In this document: positions 23,617 to 34,966 of the stretch, piece after piece
How the letters are laid out: the number at the start of each line of letters is the position of its first letter
How positions within the stretch are numbered: the first letter of the stretch is position 1
Assembly: GCF_910592395.1 (NCBI RefSeq)
Contig: NC_088322.1
Span: 7,869,431-7,933,430 of the forward strand
DNA from: Lineus longissimus
Lineage: Eukaryota; Nemertea; Pilidiophora; Heteronemertea; Lineidae
DNA length: 64,000 nucleotides
Direction of reading: 5' to 3'
Notes under the pieces: model-generated
The model's database searches: none
What the model saw: the letters and a program-made list of their open reading frames with translations, nothing else
What the model was told of the DNA's origin: nothing
Program-made: the position numbers and the translations under genes

Positions 23617-26600
23617 CTCGATTTGGAAACTGACGTGAAAAATGACAAATTGCCTCTTTTCCTGCAGCTAGAATAACAACAAAATCATTTCATTGCAAGG
23701 GTCCGAATGAAATCATCCACAGGATTTTACGTTCGGGATGCCTTATGATGTCCGAAGGGCGATACGATGCCTGGATGAGGAAGTCCAATGTCGTTTTGGA
23801 ATATAACCTAAAGAAATAATCCGAATATCGTCACGACTTGCATGCATGTAGAACGGCGTTATCGTTCACGATACTGCTGTTCTCCAGGTGTCGTAGAGTA
23901 AACCTCTAACTAATAAGAAAGTCGATAATCACATTGAAATAACTGATAGATACAAAATCAGTGCTCAAGCGAGTATACCTTGGGTCCAGGTTTAATAGTC
24001 GATAACCAACTCGGTCAAGGACCCACAGGTACCGCAATCGACTATCAACGTAAACCAGCACACGACAATCAATATGGTGCCCCTATGCTGTCATCATAAC
24101 CTAATATGAATTTCAACTATAAAAAATGTTCTAGTTCGACTGAAATCAATATCATTTTTACTGCAAATATGGAGTATCTCTAGTTATAGCCAATTAAAAT
24201 AGGCTCCGATCCGCTACTTGTACATCATACTTGGGGCGGGCCATCCCCGGTCTAATCTAGTCAGTACTGAAATTCTGGAGCCTCTCCCGACGACATTCTG
24301 GCATTGTTTCTTCCTTAACCAGTGAAAATTGGTTTGAATATTTTGTTTCCGAGATACACTTGAAACTCTATAAGAATGACGACATGCTATCAGGGCCCGG
24401 TTGTTCGAAACAAGTTTTGTCGCTAGGCGTTAATTGAACTTGGCGTTAAGTCTAAGGGCTTAACTGAAGGAGAAGTTAAGTTAAAGCCAGTAAGCGTTAG
24501 TGACAAAATTTGTTTTAAACAACCAGGTCCTGGCCTTTTTGAGATAACAGTTATCGGTATTTCTCTTGGAATTGTGACAGCTTTTGCTGTTGCATCACTG
24601 AATGTACATGTATATGATTGAATTCGTCAGCAATTGCAACCCAAGTGGAAATTCATTTTTTAACAAATATAAAGGAATATAACAACATACAATAAGTTTT
24701 ATGTCGTACACCTGTAATAAAAGGTTCGGTCGAGGAAAATGGTCGCTTTAATTCTGTACTGGATGGGGGTTTAACATTTTGAATTTTTTTTCAAAAAATC
24801 ATGTACGAATTTAGTTTAGCTTATGAGGCTAGTATTGTTTGAGTTTCTAGATCGCTACATGCACATAATGTTCCTGTCAGTGGGTTTTAAGCGTACATAC
24901 CAAGAAGTAGTGCCGATGTGAAAATCAATGAAAAAAGCGCCGCCTATGGTCAGGTCCCTTAACATTGAAATCATCACAAATGACGGACAACAAAAATTTT
25001 ATGGTTTAACAGGCTTAGATGAATCTGTTTGGTTGTAAAAGCGTTCCTCGTTGATCAAGATTTGGACAAAGTTACTGATGTGGATGTGGATTACTTAGAC
25101 GTTTATTACATGTGCGTGACCTTTTAAACTATACATTAATAAGAACGATTGTTATAACGTATATTTGATTGTATTTGAATCATAATCTACCTTTACAAAA
25201 AAAATTTAAAAATTAGTCAGATTATTAAACGCCTTGTCCATTGTCTTTCGAACCAAATGTAAGTAATATTTAAAGAACAAATGAATATAAAGTGTGTTTT
25301 AAGTCGAGATGCCAGGAAAAGAAATGTTATCCCACTAATATTTTTAGAACTAACATGCGAGTAAAACTCTTAAAGAGGTACTCCGTCCGTATTCAATCGT
25401 GTGTCAGCGGATAATAGAAAATAGAAATAAAACAAAGCCAAGAAGTAATTAAGAACGCACCGGCGGGTAGTCTTTATTAATTCTTGGCCCTGCGTGCTGC
25501 AGTTATCATCCATGCAACTTTGCGGAAACGCGGTATTATAGTACATGTTCTTGTGTATATGTCTACACAATGGCAATGTTGAAATTTATTTCCATTTTAC
25601 GTACAGCGTTGGCCTTTAATCAAGTGCCGAGCCAATAAAGATGTGATGTAATAAACTTCGCAAAACCCGCATTTCTTCTTCAGCTGAGCTTATGCCATCG
25701 CTTTACACAGATCCCCTCCAAGTAAACCTACATCATGCTTTTCCTGTTTGTTAATCAATTGAAGTCGCCGCGTACATGACCGATCTGTTGAACTTTGACA
25801 AGGCCTGTCTAATATCTGATCAGTTATTGTGCCAGTTATTATGACCTGAATAAAACTATGCATGACATATCAATGTGTACACTGTGGTTGTGATGCATTG
25901 TAATAGGTACTTCTGGCAGTCCTGTGCATGACTTCATTCATTTCCAGGCACATGGCCTCAGTCCATCTGGCTTATGTGTGGAGAGAGCTTTGAACGTAAG
26001 TAGTCATCTTCGCAATTTTAAATGTAGTGATCAGCATTAGCACTTGGCACTTTATTTGTCAAGAATATATGATCAGTGTCTCACATGCTGTTCATTGTTT
26101 AGCCATTGTCATTGAGGACGTTGCATCAGCGCCGCAGTCGACAGTGATTTGAACAGAACTTACAAATTTTGCATACGATTACACATGCGAAAAAATAAAT
26201 GTATACCTCGGTAACCTACAGACTGGGTGCCTTGTTTATTAATTATAAAGCACGCGTAATTGCATGGAAACAAAATCTGGAATTTTTCTTCAGACTTCCA
26301 TGACATTCATTGTACAGTGTCTTGATAGCACTCGTTATTACATGTAGTTCATCTTCTCTCCGTCCACTGGCAACATGGTAGGCCCAACCTTTGTTTGATG
26401 CTAGATTATCATGCAGGCCTTCCGGTCAATTCTCTGCATATTGTTGGAGTGAAGGATCTGTGATATCTTGTCATCGCCGTACACTTAAGGGGTACTTCCA
26501 TCCCAAAATGAAATTTTCGCGAGCAAATTTTAATGCTTCCCGCACAGGGTTTTTTTCTGCTAAATATGAAAATATCTTGTAACATCTCTAGTTGTTCTTT

Positions 26601-26777
26601 TTCACCCTAATTATTTGTCATAGGTCACGAACATTATATTAAACGCATTATTTCGACCTTGACCTACTTTATCATGGTCATTCGCCACTTTCCTTAAGCA
26701 CAAATTTTGGTTGAGCGATCCTTCAGCTATTGGCCTATTAGAAATCACCTGACCTGGGGCTTTCAAGCCACAGTTCT
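23617..26777. other. Region between two divergent LRR-Ig genes
   Basis: The two LRR-Ig genes are transcribed away from each other across about 3.3 kb. It holds a foldback MITE (24391-24532) and AT-rich sequence. A short segment at 25948-25995 is flanked by a good acceptor and a GTAAGT donor; it could be a non-coding exon, but nothing else supports it. No other gene was recognised. Confidence 0.45.
24391..24532. mobile_element. Foldback MITE, about 140 bp
   Basis: It begins CAGGGCCCGGTTGTTCGAAA and ends as its near reverse complement (TTTTAAACAACCAGGTCCTG). The arms continue inward (AACAAGTTTTGTCGCTAGGCGTTAA against AAGCGTTAGTGACAAAATTTGTT), leaving only a short loop. No coding capacity. The GGGCCCGGTTGTTC terminus looks like that of foldback MITEs common in marine invertebrates, from memory. 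Confidence 0.7.
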
Positions 26778-26857
26778 GATTGGTCAATATCTTAGCTAAA
26801 GTCGCAGTTCTGCTTGTGAAAAGATGCAGATTGGGATTGAGCACGGGGTTATAAATA
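26778..26857 (+). promoter_or_regulatory. Candidate core promoter of the 26967 LRR-Ig gene
   Basis: GATTGGTCAAT at 26778-26788 is an inverted CCAAT box. TATAAATA lies at 26850-26857, about 110 bases before the ATG. A start site near 26880 would give a short 5' UTR. Confidence 0.45.
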
Positions 26858-26966
26858 GAAGACCAGTCAAGGATATTCCCTAGGTAGCGCAGATTCTCTC
26901 GGATTCTCTCATTTTCTTGTACATTAAGAACATTTTGTCCATTTTTTCAGGCTTTGATGCTGTACC

Positions 26967-28853
26967 ATGGCGACCAAAAGCTCTGGGCGAGGGCTACATC
27001 TCCAGGTGCTGCTATTTATGGTATCGTCATACTTCGTGATACTAGATGGCGCCGGTAAACATCAAGATCCCGAATTGTTCTGCAAAACTATACGGGAGGG
27101 CAGCATAGTCGTGACGAAGTGCACTGACCTGACTGACGATACACTATACACGGCTTTACGGCAGATCTCTTCGGACACAACCAATTTAACAATAGTCGAC
27201 AGCGCCCTTTCGCGTCTTAGCACAAGTGGCTTCAACTTGACCAACTTAGCATCTGTCGCGTGGATTATGATTGGTCCTTGTGAAGTCGCCGCCATTGATG
27301 ACGATGCATTTCTCGGCCTTCGAAATCTCATGTACATTTTCATCAATGGAAATCCATTTTATTACGCCCCTCACACGACCAAATGGACGGAGCAGCTGCC
27401 AATGTTAAAGGAATTCCACATAACTGGATCAAATATGAAAATACTGGAGGATACGTACTTCAATGGCGGAACGTATGAAGTTTTAGACTTGAGCTGGAAT
27501 CACATTGAGTTCATTAAGGACGAAACCTTCAGCAAATCTGAGCTTATAAAACATTTAGATCTCTCGAACAACTGGCTTATGACAATTTCAGAAGGAAGTT
27601 TCTACGGCCTGAAGAATCTTAAATCTCTAGATATTTCAAACAACATGCAAATGTTCGATGCAATTTACGGTTCAGAGAAACCCTTTCGTTTTCTTGCCAA
27701 GTTAGAAAGTTTGAATGTTGCAAATACCTCACGGATTGGAAGGTTGCCCGACACAATCTTATACGGCATGCCGCAGCTTAAATATATCAATTTCAGCAAT
27801 TTGAATATTCATGAATTCCCCGCCGAGGAGCTTCGCCTTGTGGCTGATAATGACCTCGTATTTCTAGACCTTTCTTTCAACAATATTGAACAAATCACAT
27901 CAGAAAAGTTAAAGCCATTTTCGTCTTTACGTGAACTTTACCTTAGAGATTCGCACGTCCGTCTGATCGAAAAGGCAGTTGTATCAGACCTCCAACGCCT
28001 CACCCGTCTGGACCTTTCAGATAACCTGTACCTTGACATAAAACTGTTGGGCTTGTCCAGTTTGAAGAAGCTGGAGTATCTAAGCATTCGAGGGCTTTTC
28101 CTGGGTTCCATTGCGGACTCCTTTTTCGAAGGACTTGACGGGCTGAAAGAGGTCGATCTTTCAAACAACAATCTGACGCAAATTACTCCCGAGTGTTTGT
28201 ACCCTGTTTCCTCTGCCGAAGTTATACTCAGCGACAACCCCTGGAATTGTAATTGCTTCATGCTCCCGCTAAAAGTGTGGATATTGACGCATAAGTTAGA
28301 CTATAACATAACCTGTAGTTCTCCGCAGGACGTAAGAGGGCAACAGCTACAAAATCTGACGAACAAAACATTGTGCCGCGTCCCTTACATCAAAGATTGT
28401 TGCCACGTATCCGTCGAAGCATACGACGGAAATGACGTCACGGTTAAATGCGTCACGTGGGGCGATCCTCAGCCGAACGTCACTTGGCAGGTTTTAAATG
28501 GAAACCCCTTCCCTTCAAACCGCACTATCATGAGGGATTACAACCAAACTTTAGTACTAAAGGACTTGGGCATGGATAATTCTGGAAATTTTTCTTGTGT
28601 TGCCGCGAATGAAATAGGTGCAGCTACAAAGTATTTCGAGCTGATCGTACTGCAATCAGCGGTCTTGGAATATGCAGAGATTATCGCCATTGCATGTGTG
28701 GGTAGTATTGTTCTGTTTGCCTTGGTTTGGCTAGGCTGTTTCCTGATTTTTAAACAGAAATACTTTGTGTATAAACCGTATGTAGATGATGATTCGAACG
28801 AGGAGCGTGATTATCTCGTTCGGGGTATACAAGTCAGGGTTCAGGCTGACTAG
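26967..28853 (+). CDS. LRR-Ig transmembrane receptor, 628 aa
   Basis: An intronless frame with an ATG in a fair context (ACCATGG). A signal peptide (LHLQVLLFMVSSYFVILDG) is followed by a divergent N-cap (ELFCKTIREG to VTKCTDL). About 12 leucine-rich repeats come next (IKHLDLSNNWLMTISEGSF, LVFLDLSFNNIEQITSEKL), then an LRR C-cap (NPWNCNCFMLPLKVWILTHK to NKTLC). One Ig domain follows (VTVKCVTWGDPQPNVTW ... NSGNFSCVAANEIGA), then a transmembrane helix (IIAIACVGSIVLFALVWLGC) and a tail of about 44 residues with YKPY and acidic DDDSNEERD. It is about as long as the 21673 paralogue but diverged in the LRR part; the KDCC start and NGNPFP turn of the Ig part are the family marks. Confidence 0.92.
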   Translation: MATKSSGRGLHLQVLLFMVSSYFVILDGAGKHQDPELFCKTIREGSIVVTKCTDLTDDTLYTALRQISSDTTNLTIVDSALSRLSTSGFNLTNLASVAWIMIGPCEVAAIDDDAFLGLRNLMYIFINGNPFYYAPHTTKWTEQLPMLKEFHITGSNMKILEDTYFNGGTYEVLDLSWNHIEFIKDETFSKSELIKHLDLSNNWLMTISEGSFYGLKNLKSLDISNNMQMFDAIYGSEKPFRFLAKLESLNVANTSRIGRLPDTILYGMPQLKYINFSNLNIHEFPAEELRLVADNDLVFLDLSFNNIEQITSEKLKPFSSLRELYLRDSHVRLIEKAVVSDLQRLTRLDLSDNLYLDIKLLGLSSLKKLEYLSIRGLFLGSIADSFFEGLDGLKEVDLSNNNLTQITPECLYPVSSAEVILSDNPWNCNCFMLPLKVWILTHKLDYNITCSSPQDVRGQQLQNLTNKTLCRVPYIKDCCHVSVEAYDGNDVTVKCVTWGDPQPNVTWQVLNGNPFPSNRTIMRDYNQTLVLKDLGMDNSGNFSCVAANEIGAATKYFELIVLQSAVLEYAEIIAIACVGSIVLFALVWLGCFLIFKQKYFVYKPYVDDDSNEERDYLVRGIQVRVQAD

Positions 28854-28991
28854 ATGTTGGTTTCACAGTTGGACTTGAGATTTTCGCACAGCCTGTCTTC
28901 ATGCTAGCGGGTGACAGTTATTCATTGTTGCCACAACAGTTCTCAACAGCGTGCAAAAACAAAAACCATGATCCTTGTACAGTGTGCAAAA

Positions 28992-28997
28992 AATAAA
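28992..28997 (+). terminator. Poly(A) signal AATAAA of the 26967 LRR-Ig gene
   Basis: AATAAA lies 139 bases after the stop codon, within a duplicated CAGTGTGCAAAAA..AAAACCA context. Confidence 0.45.
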
Positions 28998-29120
28998 AAC
29001 CACGATCCTTGTAAAGAATTTATATTCAAAACTGTATTAGAGTGCAATGTTAAGCTCCATCATCATAAAATGTCTACAAAATACGATGAGAGTCTTTCAT
29101 CAACATGAAACATTTGCAGG

Positions 29121-29694
29121 TCAGTCACAATTGTATGTTAATGGGCTGAACACGAGTTCAGCTGGGCAGTGCTTCTGAAAGGCGATCCCACGGCCACTCA
29201 CTTGAAATGATGCGCAATCGTTTCGATCCGGGTAGGTGCCATCAGGCTTTCCTGCGCATGTGAATTTCGTACCTGAAAGGATTTAATGTCATTTCTAAAA
29301 GTGTGCAGTTTTGGACAGAATGGGACTTCTTCCTTTTTCAAATTTTAACAAAGAAAATGCCCTAAGTGAGTTGACTGGCCTACTACACCGGTTGCTCTGT
29401 TGTACGAAATTCCCTTCTCCAAAAAGGTGGTACTTGATTAAGCAGTGTACGAAAGACTAGGAGTGACGGCTCAGTTTTAAGATGGGATGATTTTTGGTTA
29501 CGTTTTCTATCTGTGTCAAATGGGAATTAAATTCCCACATAGCGCCTCATACACGTAACCATTAGACTCGCCACACATGTTGTGGGCGTTAGGATTCCCT
29601 ACCTGGTTTCGGTGTTGGGCCTACTGGTCTTTTAGTAGGTGTGATTGGTCCAGTGGTCAGCTCGGGCCCACCGGTTTGTGGAAGCGGCTTAACG
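29121..29694 (-). CDS. Last two exons of a chitin-binding (peritrophin-A/CBM14-like) protein
   Basis: The minus-strand exon 29694-29603 encodes a Pro/Thr-rich linker (PELTTGPITPTKRPVGPTPK). It splices in phase 1 to 29272-29121, which encodes TKFTCAGKPDGTYPDRNDCA, then HCPAELVFSPLTYNCD and TGA. This is the type-2 chitin-binding pattern C...G.Y.d..DC..f...CP..l.F.....CD. Two of the usual six cysteines are missing: the one in the yqC position (here FQVSG) and the last, because the protein stops after NCD. Proteins with a Thr/Pro linker and a C-terminal chitin-binding module are usually secreted cuticle, matrix or chitinase-type proteins. The first exon here needs an upstream exon ending in phase 2, which I could not find up to 32851, so the N-terminal domain is unknown. 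Confidence 0.7.
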
Positions 29695-32600
29695 CTGAAG
29701 AATGGAAAAACACATTTTCTTCTCAGCGATACAGACATTTTTCATGAAATAAAACCTGTTCTGAATGAAAATTACCGATAATGTTTTAAAACTTTGTGTA
29801 ATTTGTATTAGTCTAGGGGTTATGACGTTGAATGAATGAAGTCTTGAATCCAAAGAAACCTGCAGGAATCCCGCGTGTAGCCTATCCTATAAAAGAACCT
29901 GTGGATATCATTGCTTTGTTCCTTTGCCCAAATGTCGAGCCCCCAAAACCGACATTTTAGGCGCTCCGTAAACGTTAGACGCGCGACAAACGTATGGTAC
30001 AGAGCATGCCTGTCGATTTTCGAACAAGAAAATATTAATTGAATTAAATCTGTTTATGCACAGTAACGATGAAGTTTGTATGAGTGAAACACACAACTTA
30101 CGTACAAAAACCTTACAGTTAGCAATTTCTTCGCATCGTATGAAACATTTGATCTTTTCAGTTTATTCCGCGAAAATCCCTTTATTTTTGTCGACGTTCC
30201 CTCTTGGAATCCGGGCTACGCCTCTCTATCTATGTATCACATTTATACATTGCATAGCATATATTTTGATGACTGCACAACTGCGATCAACTTCAGAAAG
30301 TTTGCCCAGCCTTGTCTATGACTATGTATAGAATTCTACGAAGTCGATTATGCTACATGTACTTTTCCCCCTTGTCCGTCATCAAAGGCATTCAAGGGTG
30401 TTGGTCAACCATGACTATCTCCTTTGTCCCTCCACCATAAGGCCTAGTTTCCCCTTATGACATCACTATTTCGGACACTCAGCGCCCCAATTCTGGAAAG
30501 GTGTATACTAGGACTTCCTTGTTGATAATGCTACAAGTCGACCACGTGTGAAAAATATAAATGACTATACGCATGTATATAGTACTCTGTTTCCTCACGT
30601 ATACCGTCTTTGGGCGCCATATTTAAGAGGCCCGAAGGGATGAATACCTCGCATACCTAATACAAAGGTTAGGCCTAGTGGATTGGACTGATTGGCTCAG
30701 ATCGTGGCGCAGACTTATGACCAGAGACACCCAATACTTGCAGTCCACTACCATTGGTCGATGGGATTTTAAATTAATTAAATGGGTTGTATTACCAGAC
30801 AATCGTGTTTGGGCTTTAGTCATGGCGTGACCGAGGCGGAGCAAATGAACAATGCCCATTCATCACGTGGGGAAAGAAAAACCGCCTCGCATGTTGTGAA
30901 CCCTATTGCGTACCCCACCTAATGTATGGACACTGTTATTTTGTATTAGCGGTATAGGAAGATGAAATACGTGAAGAAACAGAGTATATGGAGAGTACAG
31001 TATACACATGCGTCTGTGTACAGAACAGCAGTGTTGAAATCATTAAAAAATTACTTAATTTCTAATGATGAACGAACGGAGTACTTTGTCACTGATTTGG
31101 GAATAGCTTTACGCGCAATGAATGAGTAAATCAAGAAAAATGACTGGACGAACGCGTCTTGCAGAATGAGGTCAGAATATCATGGGCTTTGATCACACGA
31201 AAGCATTCAGTGCAAACGGGAAGTATCGAAAGCGAATATCATGTGAAGCGAATATCAAAGACTGGAATCCGCCATTACTGACGTCGGTGTTGCCAACAAT
31301 TACCTTCTTTTGATCATATTTCTTTTATATCTCATTCACTAAGACGATTTCGGGCAAACATGAAAACAGTCTTTATCAAATCACTGAGTCAATCAGTACG
31401 ACGATTTTAAAGGGAGAACTATTTTGGCCAAAAAACTCGGCCACTTGCGCGACCACCTCACAATCACGTGTCACAATTGCCATAGTCTGTAACGTTTTTC
31501 CCGCAGAGGGCATGTTCAAGGCATCAAACCTCTTGTATGAAGAAAACTCCTGTTGCAGTAATTTATCCAACCCTATGACCAAATTCGTTCTCAGCATTAT
31601 GATTGGCTCATTCAAACCACTACATTTCTACATCCGCCAGCCAATATGTTACATAATCATCTTGTGACAAGAGTTATTGCAGTTATTTTTTATTTAAAAC
31701 GGCAGCAATTTGGGTACTTTTTATTTTGTTGATATTGAGTACTTAGCTAAGCAGTAAACAGAGCAAGAAGAACCACTTGACATCACATGGTGCGTTTTGG
31801 CTATTCGACTGCTCTGGTCAAAACCCATTTGCCAGCAACATCAACATGATAGAGGGACGGCGTCCTCTCGCTTTAGTCGCGTGTAATCTCGCAGACCCTA
31901 TAACGTTTAGGGTGGAAGACCACAACACGTTCTCCTTTAATCGGGCATTTAAAATTATCTTGAACTTTCCTTTTTCCCCTTTCATAAAATTTTGATTTAC
32001 GTATTCAGTTCAATGGTTTAACATATTTATTATACAGTGTAGATATGATATACTATTTTGAACACAACGTGAAAGAAGGAAGTAGTTGGACAGATTGAGT
32101 GCATATATACATGTTTGCTAAACCTGTCAGTCTGATTCAAATATCGAAGAGGATCGGTGAAAGCCAGACTTGTTTGGAAAGGATGATATCGGGAAAGAAG
32201 TGGCGAGATTTTCAGCAATTTTGTTAAGGTAGGTATGAATAAGACTGAACAACCTCCCTATTTTCGCGTTAGTCCATGAATTTAGGTAAAAAAATATCGC
32301 CAAATTCTTCGTTGAATGATGACTACATTTCTGATATCAAAAATACTTTTACCCTCTACTGTAGAATGTAACTATCAATACCCTAACGATTAATATTCGT
32401 GTTAGAAAAATATTATTATAAAGTGCAATGAAGTATTATTGGTGTGTAGTAGACCTTTCTGTTATAATTCACTCCTAGAAAAAAAAACCGAAATAGTGTT
32501 GTGATTCTTTTGAGATTGTGGAGTTTTTTAAGGAAGTAAGTTGATGGTAAATATAGGTTTGATGATATTCATGATTAAAATCATTTTCAAAAAGCATGAT

Positions 32601-32851
32601 GGCCTCTGGAAGACCAGTAATCCTTTTGGCTGAAAAGCCGCGGGTAACCCATTTGATGAAGCAGATGATACGTGGCATACATGGAGATATCATAATTATA
32701 TTGGTCGTCACACAACAGCGGCGATGTGCAACAAAATATAATCCCGCTACGGTTTTACCTACATTTCTAAAATCTCACTTTGAAATGCATCTCTATCGTT
32801 TAAAGGGTCGTTTGAGTAACCTTATTTCCTCGTCGTTTTATAGGTGACATC
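29695..32851. other. Stretch with no recognised coding exon
   Basis: It must hold either upstream exons of the chitin-binding gene (minus) or the 5' UTR and promoter of the TRIM-like gene (plus). An open minus-strand frame at 31376-31615 has no recognisable motif and looks like part of a dispersed repeat. Otherwise AT-rich with short chance frames. Confidence 0.4.
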
Positions 32852-34966
32852 ATGAGTAAGAACACCATTCGCAAGGAGCTAGAGTGTTCCATCTGCAAAG
32901 ATCTGCTGAGGGAACCCAAGGTTGTTGGACCTTGCCTCCACACGTTTTGCAGGGAGTGTATACTACAGCTGGTCGAGTGCGGTGACGACCCATGTACCCA
33001 GTTCAGGTGCCCGATATGCCGCGCAGAATGCTGCCTGCCGAGGGAAGGAGTCAGTGGACTGAAGACCAATTTCACCCTTGCCAACCTTGTCGAGATTTTC
33101 CGGGGTGACAGGGAGCCGACGACGTCTGAAATCTCAGAGGCGGATCCCAATGCAGTGCAGGAACCCACCGTACCGTGCACCATGTGCAGTGTCACTGGTA
33201 GAAAACTTCAGGCTACTTGTATGTGCGAGACGTGCAAGTATATCACCATGTGTGACATTTGTAAGCGGCAGCACGAGACAGCTACAGCCACTGCGGAACA
33301 CGTCCTTGTCGAGTTGTGTGCACGACACGGGAAACCAGAGGACTTGTATTGCATGGTTTGTAAGAGCTGCGTTTGCCAAGTTTGCGCAGCGATCGAGCAC
33401 GGATCGCAGGCGAATGGGTCTCACAACGTCAAGGATATTAAACCAATCATCAAGGAATCCTTGAAGAACTTGGGTACCATGCTAGACTTCGCAGAGAAGA
33501 AGATGTTGGAATCTTTGAGAGCCAGCAGGGAGACTATCGGCGAGTTTAACCGCAAATTCCATAACCGACAGGAAGCTCTGAAGTCTGCAGTCGTTGCTCA
33601 GAGTAACGTTCTCGCCGCCCCGGACCTACTGGAGCGGGAAAAACTTGCCGGAGAGAGAACGGTGCTACTCGAAATGTTAAAGGCATTGGATTTGAAAGGT
33701 GCTCGCCTTGATCGAAATGATGCTGACAGGCAGGAAAAGACCATCTGTCTGTTGGACCAGATTGATTCAATTTCTGACGAAAAGACTTCGAAAGCACAAT
33801 CTAGCATAGACAATTCCAACACGTTTGAAAATGAGCTGTGCACAGCCATTCGTATGGGTCAAAGGTTGAAGTCCGCAAAGATGATTGGTTCAAACCGCAA
33901 TCGTAACCTCATCAAAACTGCAGGCCTGCTTCGTGATATGACGGTACGGCTTAAGAAAGATATGGATACGACGTCGTACGAAAGGGAACTGTCCCGGATG
34001 CCGGCCTACTCACATTCCTCAGATGACCTTGGGAGTTTGATCACGTTTTACGCGAGAAAGATTTTCGATTTCGACGTTGGTGCAGCACCGCGATACGACG
34101 GGGACATTCTTACTGTGACTGTGACAAAAGAGGGAATTTTCGCGGCTCTTTGCAAAAACGAAACAGAGCAGAAAGTCTTAATATGGACAAAAGATGTCCC
34201 AACTGTCCATCGAGTGATTGAAAAGTCAATGTGTCAATTCATCGACCGATTGGTAAGCATGGCATCATCACCAGATAACAAGATTGTACTGTTACGGAAA
34301 AAGGCGCCCCAGTTGGTCGTCGTGTCGCCATCTCTCGGCACGATTAAGACTCTCAAGGTTCACGGACTCAAAGATCCGGGATCCATTGCTGTGGGCTTGG
34401 ATGGTCTCTTCCTTGTCATCGAAGACGTCTGGCCCGCAAGCATATTCGTTATCAACGAAAAGGGAGAAATAATCCACACACTGCCGACGAAACGAGTCCC
34501 GAACCCCCGAATCTGCGGGCATTACGTGATCTTCACCTGCGATTGGCGCAGGCTGTTCCCGTACTCGGTGAAAGGCGCAGGACTCACCATCATCACCAAA
34601 CAAGGCGAGTTTGAGCACAAGATCCCAGACTTCAACGTCATCGACCTCACCCTCGGCAACGATTCGGACATGTTCGTCATTGGCATGACGGGTTGTGCGG
34701 AACTTAAACTCTACAGGCTTAAGAAGGTCTTGGAGGCTGAGGACACTCCACTCACCTATGACGAGTTCATTTTGACTGATAAAAACGGATTGAAGCGAGG
34801 GCCTGGGTTAAAGGCAAAGTCTCCAATAAGTTTGGATGTCTGTGGACCACATATGATCATCGCCTACAAGGATTTGAATGACCAGTCTTGTGCAGTTTAT
34901 TATAACTTGGCCACAGTAGAGAACCAGATGCTCCCAGCATCAGGAGCATCAGGATCGTCCCGGTAA
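32852..34966 (+). CDS. RING / double B-box / coiled-coil protein (TRIM-like), 704 aa, intronless CDS
   Basis: The RING finger is C3HC4: CSICKDLL, CLHTFCRECI and CPICRAECC, residues about 13-62. A first zinc box follows at about 110-150 (VPCTMCSV ... CMCETCKYITMCDICKRQH), then a B-box at about 155-195 (LCARHGKPEDLYCMVCKSCV ... HGSQANGSHNVKDI). Residues about 200-330 are helical and charged (coiled coil). The last about 300 residues have repeated hydrophobic strand patterns (GSIAVGLDGLFLVIED, GNDSDMFVIGMTG), suggesting a beta-propeller-like C-terminus. I see no clear NHL or SPRY signature. RING proteins of this class are usually E3 ubiquitin ligases; target unknown. A splice acceptor (TTTTATAG) 8 bases before the ATG indicates a 5' UTR intron. 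Single-exon TRIM-like genes are often expanded in lophotrochozoans. Confidence 0.9.
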   Translation: MSKNTIRKELECSICKDLLREPKVVGPCLHTFCRECILQLVECGDDPCTQFRCPICRAECCLPREGVSGLKTNFTLANLVEIFRGDREPTTSEISEADPNAVQEPTVPCTMCSVTGRKLQATCMCETCKYITMCDICKRQHETATATAEHVLVELCARHGKPEDLYCMVCKSCVCQVCAAIEHGSQANGSHNVKDIKPIIKESLKNLGTMLDFAEKKMLESLRASRETIGEFNRKFHNRQEALKSAVVAQSNVLAAPDLLEREKLAGERTVLLEMLKALDLKGARLDRNDADRQEKTICLLDQIDSISDEKTSKAQSSIDNSNTFENELCTAIRMGQRLKSAKMIGSNRNRNLIKTAGLLRDMTVRLKKDMDTTSYERELSRMPAYSHSSDDLGSLITFYARKIFDFDVGAAPRYDGDILTVTVTKEGIFAALCKNETEQKVLIWTKDVPTVHRVIEKSMCQFIDRLVSMASSPDNKIVLLRKKAPQLVVVSPSLGTIKTLKVHGLKDPGSIAVGLDGLFLVIEDVWPASIFVINEKGEIIHTLPTKRVPNPRICGHYVIFTCDWRRLFPYSVKGAGLTIITKQGEFEHKIPDFNVIDLTLGNDSDMFVIGMTGCAELKLYRLKKVLEAEDTPLTYDEFILTDKNGLKRGPGLKAKSPISLDVCGPHMIIAYKDLNDQSCAVYYNLATVENQMLPASGASGSSR

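Noticed and set aside
29520-29540. TGGGAATTAAATTCCCA palindrome
   Set aside because: Too short to separate from chance and not near a defined feature.
31376-31615. Minus-strand frame of 79 codons
   Set aside because: No recognisable domain; surrounding sequence looks like a dispersed repeat.
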